Notes: a model not told the origin generated them from the letters alone. A stretch of 64,000 bases of DNA from Dreissena polymorpha (GCF_020536995.1 NC_068357.1:68694230-68758229); one strand, 5' to 3'. Shown: positions 1 through 13,681, counted from the first letter of the stretch. A program made the numbers and translations.

Positions 1-177
1 AACACGGTAACATCCGCGTCATGCGAAAATGGGTCTTATGGCATTTGCGGAAAGCGTAGCTTAAGCCCAGCCTGCGCACTTATGCAGTCCGATCAGGGGC
101 TACGCTTTCCGCTATAAAAAGCACACAATGTATCGTGGTATCTCCAGAGAAGCCTATTCACTATGCATGTCCTGACA
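1..177. mobile_element. Palindromic MITE, left half (split by the LTR-type element)
   Basis: The motif CATGCGAAAATGGGTCTTA near position 20 reappears inverted near 2850-2875, just after the LTR-type element. Joining 1-177 to 2802-2880 gives an imperfect palindrome of about 250 bp with an inner stem around AGCGTAGCT. A related copy lies at 32192-32383. No coding capacity is seen. It is older than the element inside it. Confidence 0.65.
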
Positions 178-647
178 GGTTACGCATGCGCAATTAATTT
201 CCTTCTATATTACATATAAAATAGTTGAAGTTCGATATCAATTTTTACCATGATCAAGCGCATACCCACTATATCATCATACATCATTGGAAAGATTAAT
301 GCATAATCTTTTGAAAAAAATGCATGTCATTAAATTCTATACGCGCAAACTCAAAATATTTACCTTAGAATAGGCAAACCGGTTTTGACAGCTGTGCAGA
401 CAACCATTTTGGGCTCAAATAGTATGACCTACTTTCGAAGCCGGGAACCATCAACACAAAAAGTAGAGCACAAAAATGGCTTATTTTCTTATTGCTTACA
501 AATATACCTTCAAGTTGATACCAAAACCAACCATTTGCAATGTATTTTACAAATCCTAGGCAGCATGCACTCAACAATGTGTGCTAAGTATCAAACTGAC
601 TGCATGTAACCCTAAAAACAGGAGTTCCGGTTTGGGGTTATGTGACC
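178..647. repeat. Left long terminal repeat
   Basis: This 470-bp direct repeat matches 2327-2796 at an offset of 2149 bp, with no mismatch noticed on reading. Short ORFs on both strands recur identically in the two copies, which is simply a consequence of the repeat. Confidence 0.8.
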
Positions 648-2326
648 TTTAAGAGAACCCAACCCCTTCAAATTTAAATTAAAGGCACTTTTCCCACAGG
701 TATAATCTGTTTTGAGAAAGATCACAAAGTTCCGGTACAATGACACACAGATTAATTCATAAAAGTTGCCGTTGAAAGCGCCATGCGTAACAGCGTTTCG
801 CGTCAAGAATTAAGGTAGAAAAGCCAAACTCGGTTACATCATACATGCAGCACTTAGACTCCATACAAGGCATGTCTTTCGATTCTAATAGGCAAAGCTT
901 ATCTTACATATGGCTTAATAAGTGAAAAAAATCATCAATGGCAATATTTGTGCATCAAAGCAGGTTTTGAACTGGATTCGAACAAACTTTTTATATTTTT
1001 TTTGCACATTTTAGGTAAAATCCATGTAGAAGCAGCAATGCTGATGTCATTTGACCCAACAAAAGGGCTCGCTTGCATGGAAAAACAACACACTTGGCTT
1101 CCTGACTAAAAAAAGTCATCGTCAGACATGAGCTTTAAGTCTTTTGTCACACCTGGACCTATGATTCCTCGGCTCGAGTTCCGTCTAGGGCAGGCTCCGG
1201 AAAGTGTCAGTCTGGCCCGGGTGCTCAATTCCGTGTAATCTGAGAAAACAAAAAAGGTTTTTTGTGCGCATTTGCCCATTACGGTGCCAACTAATGTAAG
1301 TTAGATACAATTAGAGTAAGCTTTCAATAGTCTTTCTCGCTTTATTTGCTGCAAATGGTTAATTCACCACGCCGGCATCACATTGTCGGGCACACCGGCA
1401 AAGTTATCGCCACAAAGTTTGGTTTCAGAGCTGCAGTCAATGTAAAACACACAAATTTCCTAATTTTGGTGACAAAAGTGTGCCAGGATATCAAAGAAAT
1501 CATTTTACAATAGATTTAATTGAAAATAACGGCGTACTAACCTGCAAAGACACCGATCCTCTCGACACGACTGGGCGAGTGTTGAGGGCCGTCTCCGAAT
1601 CAGTCACACTGTACAGTTTTTGATGGCCTGTCACTTCAGCCGGACTTGTAAACCAATTGGACGACAGTTCAGGCAGAGCTATAGACCCATTTCGACACCG
1701 CCTACAAATGCACACTTAGGTTTACGCATAATATTAAGGTCACTTAAATACAGATTCCCTGGTGTTTTTCATGCAGGGTCTATCGCAACAACATTCTTCC
1801 AGGAAAGAAAGCATAATATTATTATCATTTTTGTGTTTTCAGCTGAATACTTGATTTTACTTGAACTCAGCGAGATATCCAAACAGGTAAAATAAGGCAA
1901 AGTAGTGTTATTCTGAGTAGATCTGCCTGAATGGGTTGAAGGCGAAGGCGGATAGAAGTGTAGGTCCAAAATTGGCGGGCATTTTTAACAGAAAAAGGCT
2001 CAAAAAGTAAACAATAATAATAAATACAGATGAAATAAAGACATGCATTAGGTTCATTATTGAGATTGATGCAAATTAATGTCAAAATGGCACTGAAAAA
2101 CAATACCGGGTGTTTAAGTAGTCTTAGAATATGTCTCCCGAACAGGTTTCGGTGTGATTTTCCAGCATTTACCCCCCTTATGACCCCAAGTGCAACAGCC
2201 CAATTGCAAACAGCCCTTATTTGGGTCAAAATGACATCTGGCAGTTATGTTTTGCAATACAGAGAGTTTTTGATGGTCAAATGTCAAAATTCTGGCAGAC
2301 GACTAACTTGGTCGGATGTGCTTAAA

Positions 2327-2796
2327 GGTTACGCATGCGCAATTAATTTCCTTCTATATTACATATAAAATAGTTGAAGTTCGATATCAATTTTTACCAT
2401 GATCAAGCGCATACCCACTATATCATCATACATCATTGGAAAGATTAATGCATAATCTTTTGAAAAAAATGCATGTCATTAAATTCTATACGCGCAAACT
2501 CAAAATATTTACCTTAGAATAGGCAAACCGGTTTTGACAGCTGTGCAGACAACCATTTTGGGCTCAAATAGTATGACCTACTTTCGAAGCCGGGAACCAT
2601 CAACACAAAAAGTAGAGCACAAAAATGGCTTATTTTCTTATTGCTTACAAATATACCTTCAAGTTGATACCAAAACCAACCATTTGCAATGTATTTTACA
2701 AATCCTAGGCAGCATGCACTCAACAATGTGTGCTAAGTATCAAACTGACTGCATGTAACCCTAAAAACAGGAGTTCCGGTTTGGGGTTATGTGACC
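2327..2796. repeat. Right long terminal repeat
   Basis: This is the second copy of the 470-bp terminal direct repeat. It is followed directly by the second TGACA and then by the remaining half of the interrupted MITE. Confidence 0.8.
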
Positions 2797-2880
2797 TGAC
2801 AAGATTGCGCGGATGCACCGGCTGTGCTGGAGCCACGCTGGCAGCATATTGCGTAAGACCCATTTTTGCATGACGCGGAT
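2797..2880. mobile_element. Palindromic MITE, right half
   Basis: This stretch is inverted relative to the start of the window (ending CATGACGCGGAT against ATCCGCGTCATG). It completes the MITE interrupted by the LTR-type element. Confidence 0.6.
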
Positions 2881-3520
2881 CTTTAAAAATCATTGCGTCT
2901 TGTAAATGGTACATCAAACCAAGATATATTCCGATAGAAAATTGAAGTCACACTGTCTTATTTATAGCAAACTGGCACTTATCGGGGCGCCCCCTTATCG
3001 GTAGCCTATTTTGGCTTTCATACGTCACACATGTGTGGCTAGATAATTAAACGATTTCCCTTTTATCATGGATACTTATATTTCTTTTTTTTTCTCACAA
3101 TACAAGACACATGTCATTTACCGATAGGTTTTCACAATATAAAAGAAAATGATACTACTTTTTATAATAAAATACTAAAACAAGAACATAAAATAAAATC
3201 CTTCCAGATCTCAGCGTCGTAGCCACGCTGAGGCACGCCAAGGCAGTTGCCGAGGCTATTTGCAGAGCAAAGATGAGATTACAGGGAAAAAATGAAACTT
3301 AATGTCAAAGAATAAAATCTATATAAGAAATTGAGGCAGTTTAATGAATTTTAGGCACTGATATTCACAAACAAATATTATCATTAAGTACAATTGGTTC
3401 ATGTTGAGGCAGATAATTATTTCAACTGAATAACTTCAACTGGTGCCAAAATGGCTCAGCAAAGTAATTTGGAAAATCCGTATATTAAACAAAGCGTCGC
3501 ACTGTACACTTCGATGCTGT
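2881..3520. other. AT-rich noncoding stretch
   Basis: No gene or clear exon is seen. The stretch at 3212-3242 (GTAGCCACGCTGAGGC) resembles the end of a repeat related to GTAGCTACGCC-type termini seen at 24628-24640 and 30098-30110. Confidence 0.5.
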
Positions 3521-3522
3521 AA

Positions 3523-3686
3523 TCTATGGCGCACCAAAGGGGTCGAAACTTTAACTTCTGCTCGAGCAGAAAAAAATGCTGCTCGAGCAGCATATTGCTG
3601 CTCGAGCAGCAATTTACTGGTCTGCTGCTCGAGCAGCAAAATTCCTGCTCGAGCAGCAATATGCTGCTCGAGCAGCATTTATTTTT
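3523..3686. repeat. CTCGAG-palindrome minisatellite, copy 1
   Basis: Six CTGCTCGAGCAG-type palindromes sit within about 130 bp, preceded by AAAGGGGTCGAAACTTTAAC. The same array with the same flank lies in the opposite orientation at 23990-24139. Each palindrome can form its own cruciform arm. Short ORFs across it reading LLEQQ or ARAA are artefacts of the repeat. Confidence 0.85.
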
Positions 3687-3689
3687 AGA

Positions 3690-4590
3690 ATAAGTATGTT
3701 TTTAAGCAAAATTTAAATACAAAATCAGAAGTGTTCTAAAAAAAATTATGGAAAAAAATGAAATTTTCATGTTTTTTAACACATATTTTTCAAAACTATA
3801 CTCCTAAAAGTTTTTTTCCTGGCCTCAAAGCAGTGTATCTTAAAGTAAAAACTCAGATTTATCAAAATATAGGATGGCCTTCAAATATATGTGAAGTTTC
3901 TTTTTTATTATATAAGAAAATCTGCAAAATCTAGCTTTTGCCAAAACTGTATACAATTTTCAAACATTTGTACACTTGGGACACTTACATGACTTTTGTA
4001 TACAAGTTAAATAAGCAAACCATTCAACATATATAAATACTTTTTAAATTTTTATTACATTTGACTATACAAATTAATGTTTCCCCAAATAATGTTCTGT
4101 GCTAGAAGGTCCGTTTGATGATTTAAGGTTGATGTTTAGAGATTTAAGGTTATTTGTACTTGACAACTTTAGTTTTCATTTATTCTAAGAAATACCCAAA
4201 CAGTCAGTAATATAGAATACAAATTAAATTGGCATAAAATATTCTTATAAAATTATAAGATAAATTACAGGGAACTTGAATTGTTTGCTAAAAGGATCTA
4301 GTATGATTTTAGGCCAAATCTGTACACTAGGGACATTTTCAAAATGGATGAAGAAAAATAGCATAACTTTTATATGTATTTCATTTGAGGTATTTTTGTG
4401 GCCCTTAGTATGTTTATAACCGATGGGATATCAGAGGCATAAGGAATCTCCATAATTATGCAGTGTGTCATAGATCTGTATTTCCCATAAAAAAACACAT
4501 ATATTTCACAAATTGTAGATACATTTGACCTGGTTTTCAATATATTTCACATAGTTGTATATATTTGACTTTGATTTCATAATTTATCTT
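3690..4590. other. AT-rich noncoding stretch with TACACTTGGGAC motifs
   Basis: No gene is seen. The motif TACACTTGGGACA or a one-base variant occurs near 3970 and 4321, and again near 6069, 6231 and 6632, in otherwise diverged surroundings. Confidence 0.5.
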
Positions 4591-4594
4591 GTTC

Positions 4595-5400
4595 TATATA
4601 ATAAAGATCTATTTGACATTGCTCTCTATATGCTGGAGATCTATATGCTGGGCATTGTTCTCTATACAAATGGATAGCATACCTTGTTCTCTAAATATCA
4701 AATGATGTTCTCTACATAGTACACATTGTTCTCTATGTCATTGACCTTGATCTTTAAATATAAGACATTATGCCTCTTCAATATGTTGGAATTTGATATC
4801 TATATATAAGACATTGCTCTCTATACTGGAAGTTGATCTAATATTGTGTTCTCTATATATTGGACGCTTTTCTATAAATATTGAACATGGTTCTGTATAC
4901 AAAATACATTTTTATATTTTTTTTATAATATTTGACCTCGTTTTCTATAATATGTGTCTTGTTCTGATAAAACTGGGCTAAATTCATGTGCGTAAAGTGT
5001 CGTCCCAGATTACCTGTGCAGTCCGCACCGGCTTATCAGGGACGACACTTTCCGCTTAAACTTGATTTTTGTTAAGAAGGGACTTCCTTCAAACTAAAAA
5101 TACCATAAAAGCGGAAAGTCTCGTCCCTGATTAGCCTGTGCAGTCTGCACAGGCTAATCAGGGACGAGATTTTCCGCACATGAATTAAGCCCAGTTTTCT
5201 CAGAACAAGACACATATAATTCACTGTTCTATATATTAGACCTTGCTCTCTATATATTAAACATTATATTATCTATATATTGGACCTTGTTTTTTATAAA
5301 TTAGACCTTGTTCTTTTTATACTTTATACATTAAACACGATGTCCTCTTACTTGACCTTCATCTGTAATACAATATATCCTCTATATATTTTGGTAATGT
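4595..5400. repeat. Degenerate TTCTCTATATATT minisatellite
   Basis: Units of roughly 20-35 bp built on GACCTTGTTCTCTATATATT recur with heavy divergence. The array is interrupted by a GTCGTCCC-family MITE at 4954-5213. Confidence 0.7.
4954..5213. mobile_element. GTCGTCCC-family palindromic MITE, copy 1
   Basis: It starts GTGTCTTGTTCTGATAAAAC and ends with the inverted counterpart GTTTTCTCAGAACAAGACAC. Inside are two hairpins, each built from GTCGTCCC...CCTGTGCAGTCCGCACAGG...GGGACGA units. It is noncoding and about 260 bp long. Seven more copies lie in this window. Confidence 0.85.
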
Positions 5401-8400
5401 GTCATTAAATATGAATGAAATAATAATAAGTGCTGTACCGTTGTTTATCGAAAGTTTTAACATGGTTTTTAGTTTAGATGTGTAAGAATTGTACCACAAG
5501 GGTGACAGTCTGCGTGGTTTAATTATAAGTGTCTGAAAGACTTTGTCATCCATCATATTTGACATTTGACCATGTTCAACTTTTATTTTGGCTTTTTTTC
5601 AGTTGCTTTTGAATGCTTTATTAAATCGAAATTTAATCATTAATTCTGCTATAATGTAAGTTTGTTTTCACTTTCTGGAGGTTTATAAGAAAAACATTCA
5701 TTTTGTGTCCCAAGTGTACATGTACAACATTTAATAACCAACTTCAGGCTAACATTGAAGATTATTGGAGAAATATTTTGATTAAAATTAACATTAATTT
5801 GAGAAGAGGAAATGTATTTTTGTAATAATGTTATGGTAAAGTCAGATATACTTCCCACACACTATCATTTACATGCTTATATTTTTCTTCTGAAGACAAA
5901 ATATGGAGACATACCCATATAATAAGAGTAGTTCACCCCCAGAGTGAAGAAACCACCTTTTTCTCTTGGAGATTACACCCTTCTGTGTACTTCTTTCCAG
6001 AAAATTAGTGCCTTTGTTTATTTTTTAAAAGCTATCACCTGTCCATCAAACATGATAAAAATTTCATACACTTGGGACAATGCGATATTTGTCTTGCAAA
6101 AAAAGTTCACAAGGTTTTGGCATCAAATTTTCAGTACATCTAGTGATAAGCATTAATGGTTTGAAGAAAATGATGTAAAACCTTGAAAATTCTATCTTAT
6201 GAAAAATTTAAAATAACTTTCTTGCAAAATGTACACTTGGGACAGGGACAAATTCTGACCACATTTAGTATTCAGCTGTTCAAAATTTACATGAACAAAT
6301 AATTGTATAAATACCTGTACAAATGTGTAGAAAAAACATGTGACAGGTTAAAAGGACACTTTTTGCCTATAAATATTGAAGCACTTTATGATGCCACCTC
6401 TTAATATACGTGAAGAGAGTTGAAAATTGTGGCACAAAATTGACAAGAACATCATTGCTTTGAACACTTGCTACAAGAGATATCAACCTAAGACAGAAGC
6501 ATTGTTTAATTTTTCTTAAAGCATATGCATTTTTATATTCATTAAATGATGGCAATACCTAATATTTCTGAAAGTTTTATTGAAGTATAGAATTGAAAAT
6601 TGCCTTTTATATAAAATGTCACGCAATACCAGTACACTTGGGGCAATTTTAAGGATATTTTTCAATATATTCTGTTAATAAAGCAAGTTATTGAGAAGAA
6701 TTTTCACATTTAAGTTAATCACATGGAAACACTTCTGTAAGATAGAAAAAGAACTCAAACATGCTTAATGGTAAGAAAATAAATGCATGTTTTATTTAGG
6801 CTTCATTATTTTTCAAATCACCCATAGGGTATGATGCGGCATTTGTCTTTACGGAATATAGGAAAAATCAATCATTTTTACCCGGAAGTTGGCGCTGTAA
6901 TAAATTTGCTATTCTGTGTGTTCTTTTACCAAGCTTGATTAGGAATTTTTGAAAACGCGCCATGGAGATTTTCTTTCACCATTAAAAATAATAGTTCACG
7001 GATTCAAACCATAATTCCTGATTAATATGTTGCTACAGTGGATTCCTGTTCTTAGCATACCATGTCAGCAAAAATTATGCTAATAACAGGAATATGCTAT
7101 TAACAGGAACACACATTTTAGCATACATATAGCAACTGGGGGCATACAATAAGTCAAAGCTGTTAATAATTGATCGTCAACGTGAAATTTAAATTCAACA
7201 TTGTATATGATTGATGTTTAAGATAACTATTTAACAAATGGAATTGTATTCTAAGGTATTTGCATTTGCATTTGAGCATATTTTTGCAGATTTAAAGCAT
7301 ATTTTCTTGGCATTCTGAGAATGTTCTATGCTATAAAGACTTTAAGTGAATTCTGAATATTGGGGTTAAAAATTATGCTATTAATAGAAGAAAAATACAT
7401 TAAAATTTAAGAATTAATCTGTGCTTTGACATTCTATATGCTAATAACAGAAATATGCTATTATCAGGTATGCTAATAAGTGAATCCAGAAATTATCCTT
7501 CAGTCTGACAGAATTTCGTAGCCTGTCAGACGAAACATCTGACAGATTATTTTACATTTTGCGGTGTCTGACTTGGCTTCTCACTTTTGAGTCCATGATG
7601 CTAAATGTTTTAGATTCAACACTAGTTTCCTCAACCTCACGACACGAGAGCTCCTGTGATGCAAATATACTTAAGTGGTATAAAGAGATATTTTTTTCTT
7701 AATTATGCACTGCCAAGTTATTCAATAAATAGTAAATTGTAAACATTTCAATTATGAAAAATTAAACAACTTGTAATTCAGACACAGCTCACATTTTACC
7801 TCTTGCTAGCTTTGAACAAGCTAATTGGCTTCGGTGAAAAAATAATTTACATTGAAATTGAGAAAAGTCCTCGAGAACTCAGTGCCCCAGATAATTATTT
7901 GGGAAATAGGGTTTTCAACCATTGATTTTGAAAAATAGGGTGATTCCATTCTTCATATAGAGTGAAATGAGTAATAAAAATGCATACCTTAAAATAATTG
8001 CTGATTTACTTCCGTTGACTCTGCACACTTGTATTGATTCAATAGAACTGTAAACTATCATCATAAATTTTAATTAAACTTATGTTTCGTAATATCTTTA
8101 ATCCTTGAAACTGTCCATGATATAAACTTTAAAAAATGTCGACAATTTCTAACTAATGACATGCCTTTTTATACTTTTGACAGGTTTGTTAAGTCATAGA
8201 CTTTCCATCATGTTTTTTGGATGTCAACTCAACTGCTGTATACACAGTTTCTAACAAAATCGATAACACTTATTGGCTCTTGCTTTCTTGATTCGAAAAA
8301 GTTTGCGATCGGCTGATATTTTGGCGCAACAATCTTGGACGTCTTTCGACCTCTCTTAGCTATTTTTATTTCGCATCATAATAGAAACTGAAAGTACAGA

Positions 8401-8910
8401 CGCTTTACAAATACATGCACAATGGGCGACGAATTAGGTCAGATTGAAAACGCATAGCGTTTGAATAACTATGACCATATGAGCTTGTTGAATGTTAGCG
8501 TCACCGCGTTACGATAATAATTCCAAAGAGAAAATACCTAAAGTGAGCAAGGCATTTTTAATCGAAGTTTTGTACCGTTAATTTGACGAATTTGCGTAAA
8601 AGTCAAATTGGTTGCGTTTTCAATACTCATGATATTGTATTTCTTTGCATTTTTATACATTTTAATTGGGTGAAAGACGCAGATACGCAGTTTATCTGGG
8701 GCACTGAGAACTGGTTAACAGACATGATATTTTGGATAATTGTAAAAGTTAGCACAGCAAATATACATGTATGGGGAGAACGAGAAACGTAAACAATGTT
8801 AACCAGAAAGGCACAATCACAGGCAATCGGCACCTGTGTCGGAAGCAATTATTAAGAATCATTAAGAAAGTAAATCGATAGAAACAGAGAACCTACACTT
8901 GTGCACCCAT
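5401..8910. other. Gene-poor noncoding region
   Basis: No supportable exon or RNA gene is seen. Around 7030-7500 there are short inverted and direct repeats of ATGCTATTAACAGGAA type, and at 7505-7550 a small palindrome (CTGTCAGACG...CATCTGACAG). The short ORFs here have no recognisable protein pattern. Confidence 0.5.
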
Positions 8911-8911
8911 T

Positions 8912-9050
8912 GAGCAATTCGTAGGCCGTCACTAAAACGCTTACGGATTATGCATACAATATAGATAACGTTGAAAACTGCATACGATATGAACAAAGAA
9001 GGAAATTGCATACGATATGGACAAAGAAGGAAAATGCAGACGGGCTTTAA
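8912..9050 (+). repeat. Exon-like module, copy 1
   Basis: About 100 bp here matches 23602-23703 in inverted orientation, including ACTAAAACGCTTACGG and AACTGCATACGATATGAAC. An internal stretch of about 33 bp is tandemly duplicated in this copy, and the frame open in the other copy stays open through the duplication before stopping. The splice-donor-like GT of the other copy is absent. It could be a decayed exon or part of an unknown repeat. Confidence 0.45.
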
Positions 9051-10300
9051 TAAAATGGATTTAAATCATTAATTACACGTCACTAAGATGCGCAACACTT
9101 GTAAATGTGATATTTTATTAAATATAGTAGCATTATTATCCATTATTATCCATAGTACCGATAGTTTAATAAAAAAGAAAATATTTCAAACCGGTTGAAG
9201 TCCGTCGGTAATATGTTACGGGTGTAATTTTTCGTTATTTTTTCTTTGCAATTTCGCATATGTATACTATATACGATTCCGTTTAAAATAAAATACAATA
9301 TAGAAACGTTATCGCACACCTATGATGACTAAATTTGATTTTATTTGTGAATCGAAACCTCGAAATACATAAATGAGATTAAGGGCGACCCGAGTTTAAG
9401 CAACGTAAATTACTGCGCTATAATATTTAACAAAAAAAAGTCGCGGGAATGTGTACATTACAAAGAGTTCACCGGTCCAGTTTTATTAAATATACATTAA
9501 CGAATATGTTATGAGATTGTAAATGGTATTAAGAACCGAGCACGTTTTGCTATTGAGTGTTTTTCCCGATATATTGTTGAACTATATTAACTTAAATATA
9601 AGCCAATCGGCCTACTACAAACATTCAAGATATAATAATTAGTAGTAGTAGTATTCGAGTTAAGAGACCCCATGCTAATTAATATCCATCAATTTCCGCA
9701 ACAATTATCAGTTTGATGTGACGATAATCTAGAATGTGTTACAAATGCTGTCGTTATTTAACAACTCGATTTGTATCTAAGAACAGAGTTTAAATGTATA
9801 AATAACTGTAAATCATTGTATTTATTATTTAAATAAGAACATAAATTAATTTTGTATATTACTCGCCGACGGGAATAAGTTAGATGTACATTGCTTATAC
9901 ATCTTCTCATTATTTATACACACACAATAACATTTATATGTCAACAAAATAATTGGTTAGATTTACAGCCACTAAAAATAAAATTTTAACACAAAAAGAG
10001 AAGTGCCGTCTGTTCGGAAGTGTGTAATGACCGTACAATATGATTTATTTGTTTAATAAAAAAAATATGGAGTAAGAATCCGAGCACCTAGGACTATAAA
10101 ACAACAGAACAGCTACGAGAATTTAAATTCCAGTTAGAGCATAATTTGCTTTATGTTATAAGATATATGTATAATATAATATAACATTTTTAGCAGTATA
10201 GTTCTTACCCCGCACGTTTAAAACGACAGTCAATCTATATTTATTTAATGAAACAATATTAGAACGTTGGAATGATGATACACCGGTTAATAAAATACTA
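9051..10300. other. AT-rich noncoding stretch
   Basis: No gene, RNA or clear repeat is seen. Confidence 0.5.
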
Positions 10301-10302
10301 GA

Positions 10303-10562
10303 GACTCGATCTGTGAAAAGGGGTTTAATGTACATGTGCGTAAAGTGTCGTCCTAGAATAGCTTGTGCTGTCCGCACAGGCTAATTAGGGACGACACTTT
10401 CCACATAAACTCGATTTTTGCTTAGAAGAGACTTTCGTTAAACGAAAAATGTCATAAAAGCGGAAAGTGTCGTCCCTGATTAGACTGTGCGGACTCCACA
10501 GACTAATCTGGGACGAATCTGTACGCACATGCATTTAAACTCATTTTCACAGAGCGGGGCTC
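10303..10562. mobile_element. GTCGTCCC-family palindromic MITE, copy 2
   Basis: Its ends are GACTCGATCTGTGAAAAGGG and CATTTTCACAGAGCGGGGCTC, inverted to each other and a different subtype from copy 1. Between them lie the same double GTCGTCC / GGGACGA hairpins. Confidence 0.85.
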
Positions 10563-13455
10563 ATTATGTATTTGCTAATATTTATTTCAAATGTTTTGAA
10601 TGTGCATTTTCCTGTTGCTCATATGGAATAATAAATATAATTCAAAGTTTTCAAAGTATATCGGCAAGCAAAACATGGTAACTAATGGAATAAGGGCATA
10701 CTCGAAATGGTAAAAAAATATCTTCATGTATCTACTTTAAAACGTTAAGCATTAATTTTGGTGTAAACTTTTATGTAAAAAAGGGAGATAATTAAATAAT
10801 AACTTGATAGAACAGTATCTTATTAGTGTTCACAGTTTACAAAATCAAAGCACTGAAAGTACTGGTGGATTATTGACATGAAAACTCACAACGTGGCCCT
10901 GATTCAAAAGGAAACTAAGTTCATTTAGAAAAACATTCAAGTTTCTGAACCCTGTCTTCGCCACTGCGATGTTTAGTGTGTTACTAGTCTCGGACCAGCT
11001 TCAATAGGAAAGAGTTAAAGGGAAACATACAATCTAAAATATCGCCTGTGTGAATCGAGTATTGTACATTCGGATACTTTTTCTCGGTAACGGCTTTTAT
11101 CGTTATATAGAGAATACTAGCAATGCGCATGTACTAACATTTTCACAACACCCAATCAAATTGCGTTGCGTTAACAGAGAGTTAGTTCTGCGGCGTAGAC
11201 AGAAGTGCTCCGAAGTTTGCAGTAATATGCAAATTAGGCTGAAGATTGGCTACTGTGTATTATTGCCGCTTTGCGTCAATAATCCAACAATAACAATTTG
11301 TAATAACTTCTGAACTTACTAATAAGAGAATGTCACAAATATCAAACAAACAGTAGTCTATACGATAAATCATCGTATATTGTGAAAAAGAGTTGTTGAA
11401 AAATCCCCAGTATAGGGTCAGTAACATAAAGGTGGGATTATGATAGTGCTAATGATAATACTAATAATGATGATTATATCAATCACGGTGATAATGATAG
11501 TGATGATTATACAGCTAGGAAGGGCAAATAGTACGATAACACTGAACATGAGGCGTGGTGCCTAAGTCATAAGTCTACAAATACAGTTTATTTTACACGC
11601 TATGGCATTTCCTATGTATAATACATACATGCACATGCACTTGTGTAGTGATTAAAAACTATTGCAATATCCGTTTCAAAATTGTAGTATGATTGAACGT
11701 ACGTAGGTCCCCATACTATAAATAGGGTACTCGCCCATCGAACGTTTGGGAAGGTAACCGTAGAGAAACGTTTAAGCGATTAAATAGTACGATTATACGT
11801 TTTATCGAATTCAGTTCATAAAATTGCTAAACGCTAATGTGTACAACTCTTAATGATAGAAAGTTTTATAAAATTAAACAAACATCTATATTATAGAACT
11901 ATTCCGACAATTCGTAGAAATTCTGATGGGTATTTAGGCCAAACAATGTTATTAATTTCCACTTACATATACAAAAAGTAGGAGAGATAGGTCGTTAACT
12001 TGTTTTTACTATTCAATTGAATAAGAATTATTTATTAATATACAAATGACATGAATTCAACTTTCAAATCTCTGTATAATCTCTTTCGTCACTTGTTGGC
12101 AAATTACAATTATTAAATTTAGATAATATGATCGCAAAATATACAGCTGGTTAATTAAGTGTAATAAGCAAAAATGATGAAAACTTAACATGGAATACCA
12201 AAATAAACTTTGGGGTTCGTTAGGGAACCAGTAACTTGTTAACCTCTTATACTCCTCGTAAAATTAGTGATAATTGATGTTTTTTAGGGTTCACTACAAA
12301 TAATGTTTTATCTGTCTAATTTGCAAATGTAATACTTTATGTGTATTAAACTTATTATAAACGTAAATGTTACCATTTGATATATGTATATAAAGTTGTA
12401 GTGTGTAATAGTAAAAGTAATTACCAATAATTGTGGCAAAAGTAATTTTCATGTACCTTATTTTGATACAACCTTAAACGATATGTATCTAGTGTCTTGT
12501 ATTATTTTAATACTATTTTAATACCCGATATGTATCAAAAATAGACACAGCGTTTTTAAAGAAAACAGATAAATAAGCATGAGATCTATCAAATTCAACA
12601 ACATTTATTTCAGCAATGAAGCTTACAATAAAGCTTCTAGCATACAATAGTAAATGTCTGTTTTTAGATATATTCCGTAATGGAAAAAAATACTGATTGA
12701 TAATGCTATAAAAATCAAAAAGTAAACTCACTGATCGCCTTCCCTAAATAATTATGTAATTGTTGTTACTTCGAACTTCTGTTTTGAGAAATAAAATTTT
12801 GTGAACTAAATGCTGTTACAATTTATGTACTGTTTTATGTGGCCTGTGAAACAAATTAAAATATATTCTGTTCTGTTCTATAAATATACCTCTGGTTCAG
12901 TTGATTGTATTTATTATTTGATAAAGGAGTCAGCAAACTATTAAAATAAAATTGGTAGATTTTTGCATAAGCGTTTACACGCCAAATTCGATTTTTTAAA
13001 TACACGGAATAAAATTCTCATTATATTATTCATTTGAAAATGAGCAAATAAAGAAATATAGAAATGTAATTATAATTGTATATTTGGTAAAGATATTTCA
13101 TTCTCCATTTATGTAATACCACTTATGATGTTGTGGTTGTTGTTGTTATAAAGCCACTTGTTTACAATGTATTTAATATAAGAGAGACGGACATACTTTA
13201 TTAACTTATCGTGTTAATCCGTTTTCAAAAATACAATTTGAAGATCAGACGCAATGGAAATATCGATTCTTTAAGCATTCTTACGTGATTTACATATCAT
13301 CAAATATTTTATGAAAATATTAAAGTAATGTAAAGCTGTGTGATTTAAATCAGAATGAAGATGTATAACATATTCCTGTCAGTTGATATACTTTACAAAT
13401 GCTTTTATTTGCCTTTATATATATATCAGCAAAAAAGAGTTAAATAATAAAGTAT
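10563..13455. other. AT-rich noncoding region
   Basis: No gene is seen. A degenerate GAT-rich simple repeat lies at about 11440-11515. The remaining short ORFs look random. Confidence 0.5.
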
Positions 13456-13681
13456 CAATCCTGTGTATTATCTCCGTTCATTGAAAAATACAGCGTCAAT
13501 AAATGACAGACCCCAGCATATCCACATTATGTGTATAATCCTCATAAGCTCTCAACGGACCTACCAATGGGTTAATGCCTTTTTTTTCCTGTGCACCTGT
13601 TAGTTTTGATCACCGCTGATAATGATCGCTGCTCTGTGACCACAGCATAATATCAACGAACGGGGATAATACACAGGATTG
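13456..13681. mobile_element. MITE with CAATCCTGTGTATTATC termini
   Basis: The left end CAATCCTGTGTATTATCTCC and the right end GGGGATAATACACAGGATTG are inverted repeats of about 25 bp enclosing about 175 bp of noncoding sequence. Only one copy is seen in the window. Confidence 0.65.

Larger units (their letters stand above)
178..2796. mobile_element. Non-autonomous LTR-type retroelement (fossil), young insertion
   Basis: Two direct repeats of 470 bp (178-647 and 2327-2796) flank an internal region of about 1.7 kb. The flanks share a 5-bp direct repeat, TGACA, at 173-177 and 2797-2801, which fits a target-site duplication. The repeats begin GGTTAC and end GTGACC, so they lack the usual TG...CA ends. 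I recognise no gag or pol in the internal region, so it resembles a TRIM- or LARD-like non-autonomous element. I saw no difference between the two terminal repeats, which implies recent insertion. Element and ends look structurally whole. Orientation is not determined. Confidence 0.7.

Noticed and set aside
365-609. Pair of 70- and 74-codon ORFs repeated at 2514-2758
   Set aside because: They lie in the terminal repeats of the LTR-type element and are duplicated only because the repeats are. No domain is recognisable.
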